Below, in pieces: positions 31,801-32,926 of a DNA stretch of 32,926 nucleotides. Both the position numbers and the translations under genes were made by a program. Every line of letters begins with the position of its first letter. The first letter of the stretch is position 1. The DNA comes from JAKACA01 sp050008715 (GTDB taxonomy: Bacteria > Actinomycetota > Acidimicrobiia > Acidimicrobiales > Bog-793), in assembly GCA_050008715.1 (NCBI GenBank), contig JBEKMC010000023.1:1-32926 (forward strand), written 5' to 3'. The notes under the pieces are model-generated. The model was not told the DNA's origin and ran no database searches. It saw only the letters and a program-made list of their open reading frames with translations.

Positions 31801-32926
31801 CCACACCCGGCGTCGGGCTCATCTCGCCGCCACCACATCACGACATCTACTCGATCGAAGACATCGCCCAGCTCATCTACGACCTGAAGAACGCCAACCC
31901 GCGAGCGCGAATCCACGTGAAGCTCGTCGCCGAAGTTGGCGTGGGCACGGTCGCCGCCGGCGTCGCCAAGGCACACGCGGACGTCGTGCTCATCTCCGGC
32001 CATGACGGCGGCACGGGGGCGGCGCCGCTCACATCGCTCAAACATGCCGGTGTGCCCTGGGAGCTCGGCCTCGCCGAGACGCAGCAGACCCTTGTCCGCA
32101 ACGGCTTGCGGGACCGCATCGTCGTGCAGGTGGACGGCCAGATCAAGACCGGGCGCGACGTCGTCGTGGCCGCTCTGCTCGGTGCGGAGGAGTTCGGCTT
32201 CGCGACGGCGCCGCTCGTCGTCTCCGGGTGCGTGATGATGCGCGTCTGCCACCTCGACACGTGCCCGGTCGGGATCGCCACCCAGAACCCGGAGCTGCGC
32301 AAGCGCTTCAGCGGCCGGCCCGAGTTCGTCGAGACGTTCTTCGAGTACATCGCCACGGAGGTCCGCGAGATACTCGCCTCCCTCGGGTTCGCTTCGCTCG
32401 CCGAGGCGGTCGGGCAGGTCGAGTCCCTCGACACCACGACTGCCGTCGAGCAGTACTGGAAAGCACACCGGCTCGACCTGCGGCCGATCCTGCGCTGCGA
32501 GCCGGGCCCCGGGGTAGGGGACACACAGGCTGACCGGCGGTGCACGAGCCGTCAGGATCACGGCCTCGAGAGTGCCCTCGACCACGAGCTGATCGCCGCC
32601 AGCCGGCAGGCCCTCGAGTCGGCCGAGCGCGTGCAGGCCTCGTTCGCCGTGCGCAACATCCATCGCAGCGTCGGGACGATGCTCGGCTACGAGGTGACCC
32701 GGCGTCACGGCGGTGCCGGCCTCCCGGACGGCACGATCGACATCACGCTCACGGGGTCGGCCGGCCAGAGTTTCGGGGCGTTCGTCCCGAAGGGCATCAC
32801 GTTGCGCCTCGTCGGCGATGCGAACGACTACTTCGGCAAGGGCCTTTCCGGCGGCCACCTCGTGCTCCGTCCGCACGATGCATCGCCGTCGCCGGCCGAG
32901 CGGCAGGTGATCGCCGGCAACGTCGT
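28830..32926 (+). CDS. gltB: Glutamate synthase large subunit (partial, runs off end)
   Basis: The first 1365 residues of an enzyme usually near 1500. It makes two glutamates from glutamine and 2-oxoglutarate. Domains in order: a 19-residue propeptide, then the glutaminase domain with nucleophile Cys20 (EHDACGIAFVAEL) and VHSRFSTNTFPAWPLAHP; a central domain (about 480-770) with SLHSTIGPESNLLEPG; the FMN synthase domain with GAKPGEGGQLPGHKV and LISGHDGGTGAAPLTS; the 3Fe-4S cysteines Cys1134, Cys1140 and Cys1145; and the start of the GXGXG domain. GTG 28830 is chosen because AAGGGA precedes it and it gives a normal propeptide. ATG 28770 in the same frame would add 20 Arg-rich residues. A gltD partner would be expected beyond the window. 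Confidence 0.97.
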   Translation, partial: MALSSEQAGLYDPANEHDACGIAFVAELRRGPSHSVVDLGLTALENLAHRGAFGADAETGDGAGILVQMPDRLFRAAAGDEGIALPAAGRYGSGLAFLPAAAPAATAAKAQVEALAGEEGLRVLGWREVPVRLEMAGASAREVAPSFSQIFVGWAAPTTERPHVERTVLDLERRLFVLRKRVEHAVAGLYFPSLSARTFVYKGMLATDQLRGFFLDLQDERLESAIALVHSRFSTNTFPAWPLAHPYRLVAHNGEINTLKGNRNWMRAREALLRSTLVEGDLERIYPVITPGASDSASFDEVLELLHLGGRSLPHAMLMMIPEAWENDRELDDARRAFYEYHSCLMEPWDGPAAVAFSDGSLVGAVLDRNGLRPARYWVTDEGLVVLASEVGVLDIDPACVVERGRLRPGRMFLVDTVAGRIVDDAEVKSALAAENPYREWLDNGLVQIAELPPRRMLTPQHASVVRHQRLFGVTEEDLRTILAPMATAGAEPIGSMGTDTPIAVLSERPRLLYDYFSQLFAQVTNPPLDAIREELVTSLHSTIGPESNLLEPGPANCRQIALPQPVLDNDELAKLLYVGEDGGTEGFSAFAVDGLWAVADGGAGLEAAIAKVCSQVSEAIALGVNIVVLSDRHASAELAPIPSLLLTAAVHNHLVREKERTKVGLLIETGEAREVHHLALLVGYGAAAVNPYLAFDSIAEMVRDGLISGLTERQALHNYVKAASKGVLKVMSKMGISTIASYTGAQVFEAVGLSQAFVDRHFTGTSSRLGGIDAGEVAAEVAKRHEAAFGEQSSVPGNLEIEVGGEYQWRRGGEYHLFNPRTVHKLQHATRTRRYDVFKEYTSLVDSQSEQLATLRGLLRFRQGVRAAIPIEEVEPVSSIVRRFATGAMSYGSISAEAHETLAVAMNRIGARSNTGEGGEDPERYVPDPNGDSRRSAVKQVASGRFGVTSEYLVNADDLQIKIAQGAKPGEGGQLPGHKVYPWIARTRYSTPGVGLISPPPHHDIYSIEDIAQLIYDLKNANPRARIHVKLVAEVGVGTVAAGVAKAHADVVLISGHDGGTGAAPLTSLKHAGVPWELGLAETQQTLVRNGLRDRIVVQVDGQIKTGRDVVVAALLGAEEFGFATAPLVVSGCVMMRVCHLDTCPVGIATQNPELRKRFSGRPEFVETFFEYIATEVREILASLGFASLAEAVGQVESLDTTTAVEQYWKAHRLDLRPILRCEPGPGVGDTQADRRCTSRQDHGLESALDHELIAASRQALESAERVQASFAVRNIHRSVGTMLGYEVTRRHGGAGLPDGTIDITLTGSAGQSFGAFVPKGITLRLVGDANDYFGKGLSGGHLVLRPHDASPSPAERQVIAGNV

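Noticed and set aside
1..32926. tRNA genes, insertion sequences, toxin-antitoxin or defence genes
   Set aside because: I looked through the gaps on both strands and saw no cloverleaf, transposase, terminal repeats or defence-type domains; gaps are mostly under 110 bases.

Overview
The window is a high-G+C, densely packed stretch that reads as the chromosome of an actinomycete, most likely an Acidimicrobiia-like lineage (inference). The reasons are genes for mycothiol chemistry (an MshC-type cysteine ligase and a mycothiol-dependent isomerase family protein), an F420:NADP oxidoreductase, phosphatidylinositol mannoside genes (PIP synthase, PatA-like acyltransferase, PimA-like mannosyltransferase), an EF-G2-type GTPase, and many promoters whose -10 box lies 6-7 bases before the start codon (leaderless transcription). 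The gene order thrS, HIT, pgsA, patA, pimA, pdxS, pdxT, yebC, ruvCAB, yajC, secD, secF is the same backbone known from Mycobacterium tuberculosis (Rv2614c down to Rv2586c), here interrupted by other genes.

Layout. 1-200: the end of rsgA. 306-1821: an ECF sigma factor and its zinc anti-sigma factor, whose reading frame is broken between the zinc domain and the membrane segment. 1883-7010: an MFS exporter, then npdG and mshC (overlapping), then thrS. 7007-8762: HIT phosphorylase, an unknown small protein and a mycothiol-dependent isomerase family protein, all overlapping. 8769-10835 (minus): EF-G2. 11012-13143: a leader peptide, PIP synthase with a long arginine-rich tail, and a PatA-like acyltransferase. 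13144-15888: a glycine-rich exported protein, a structured non-coding stretch and a stand-alone HD-GYP protein, which together separate patA from pimA. 15912-19624: pimA, an M48 membrane protease, pdxS, pdxT. 19628-26364: yebC, ruvC-ruvA-ruvB, yajC-secD-secF. 26408-27640: serS. 27637-28580 (minus): thiD with its own leader peptide. 28830 to the end: gltB, cut off by the window.

How the genes work together. pgsA, patA and pimA make and modify phosphatidylinositol for the envelope. pdxS/pdxT form pyridoxal-phosphate synthase. ruvCAB resolve Holliday junctions. yajC-secDF form the accessory translocon complex. mshC supplies mycothiol, which the isomerase family protein would use. thrS and serS charge tRNAs.

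Most of the window is ordinary housekeeping sequence and I see no defence system, mobile element, CRISPR array, tRNA or rRNA. The parts worth a second look are the short leader reading frames that overlap the starts of pgsA, thiD and the glycine-rich gene, the window-wide leaderless promoter signature, the split anti-sigma factor with a SecD-like outer domain, and the hairpin-rich gap before the HD-GYP gene.
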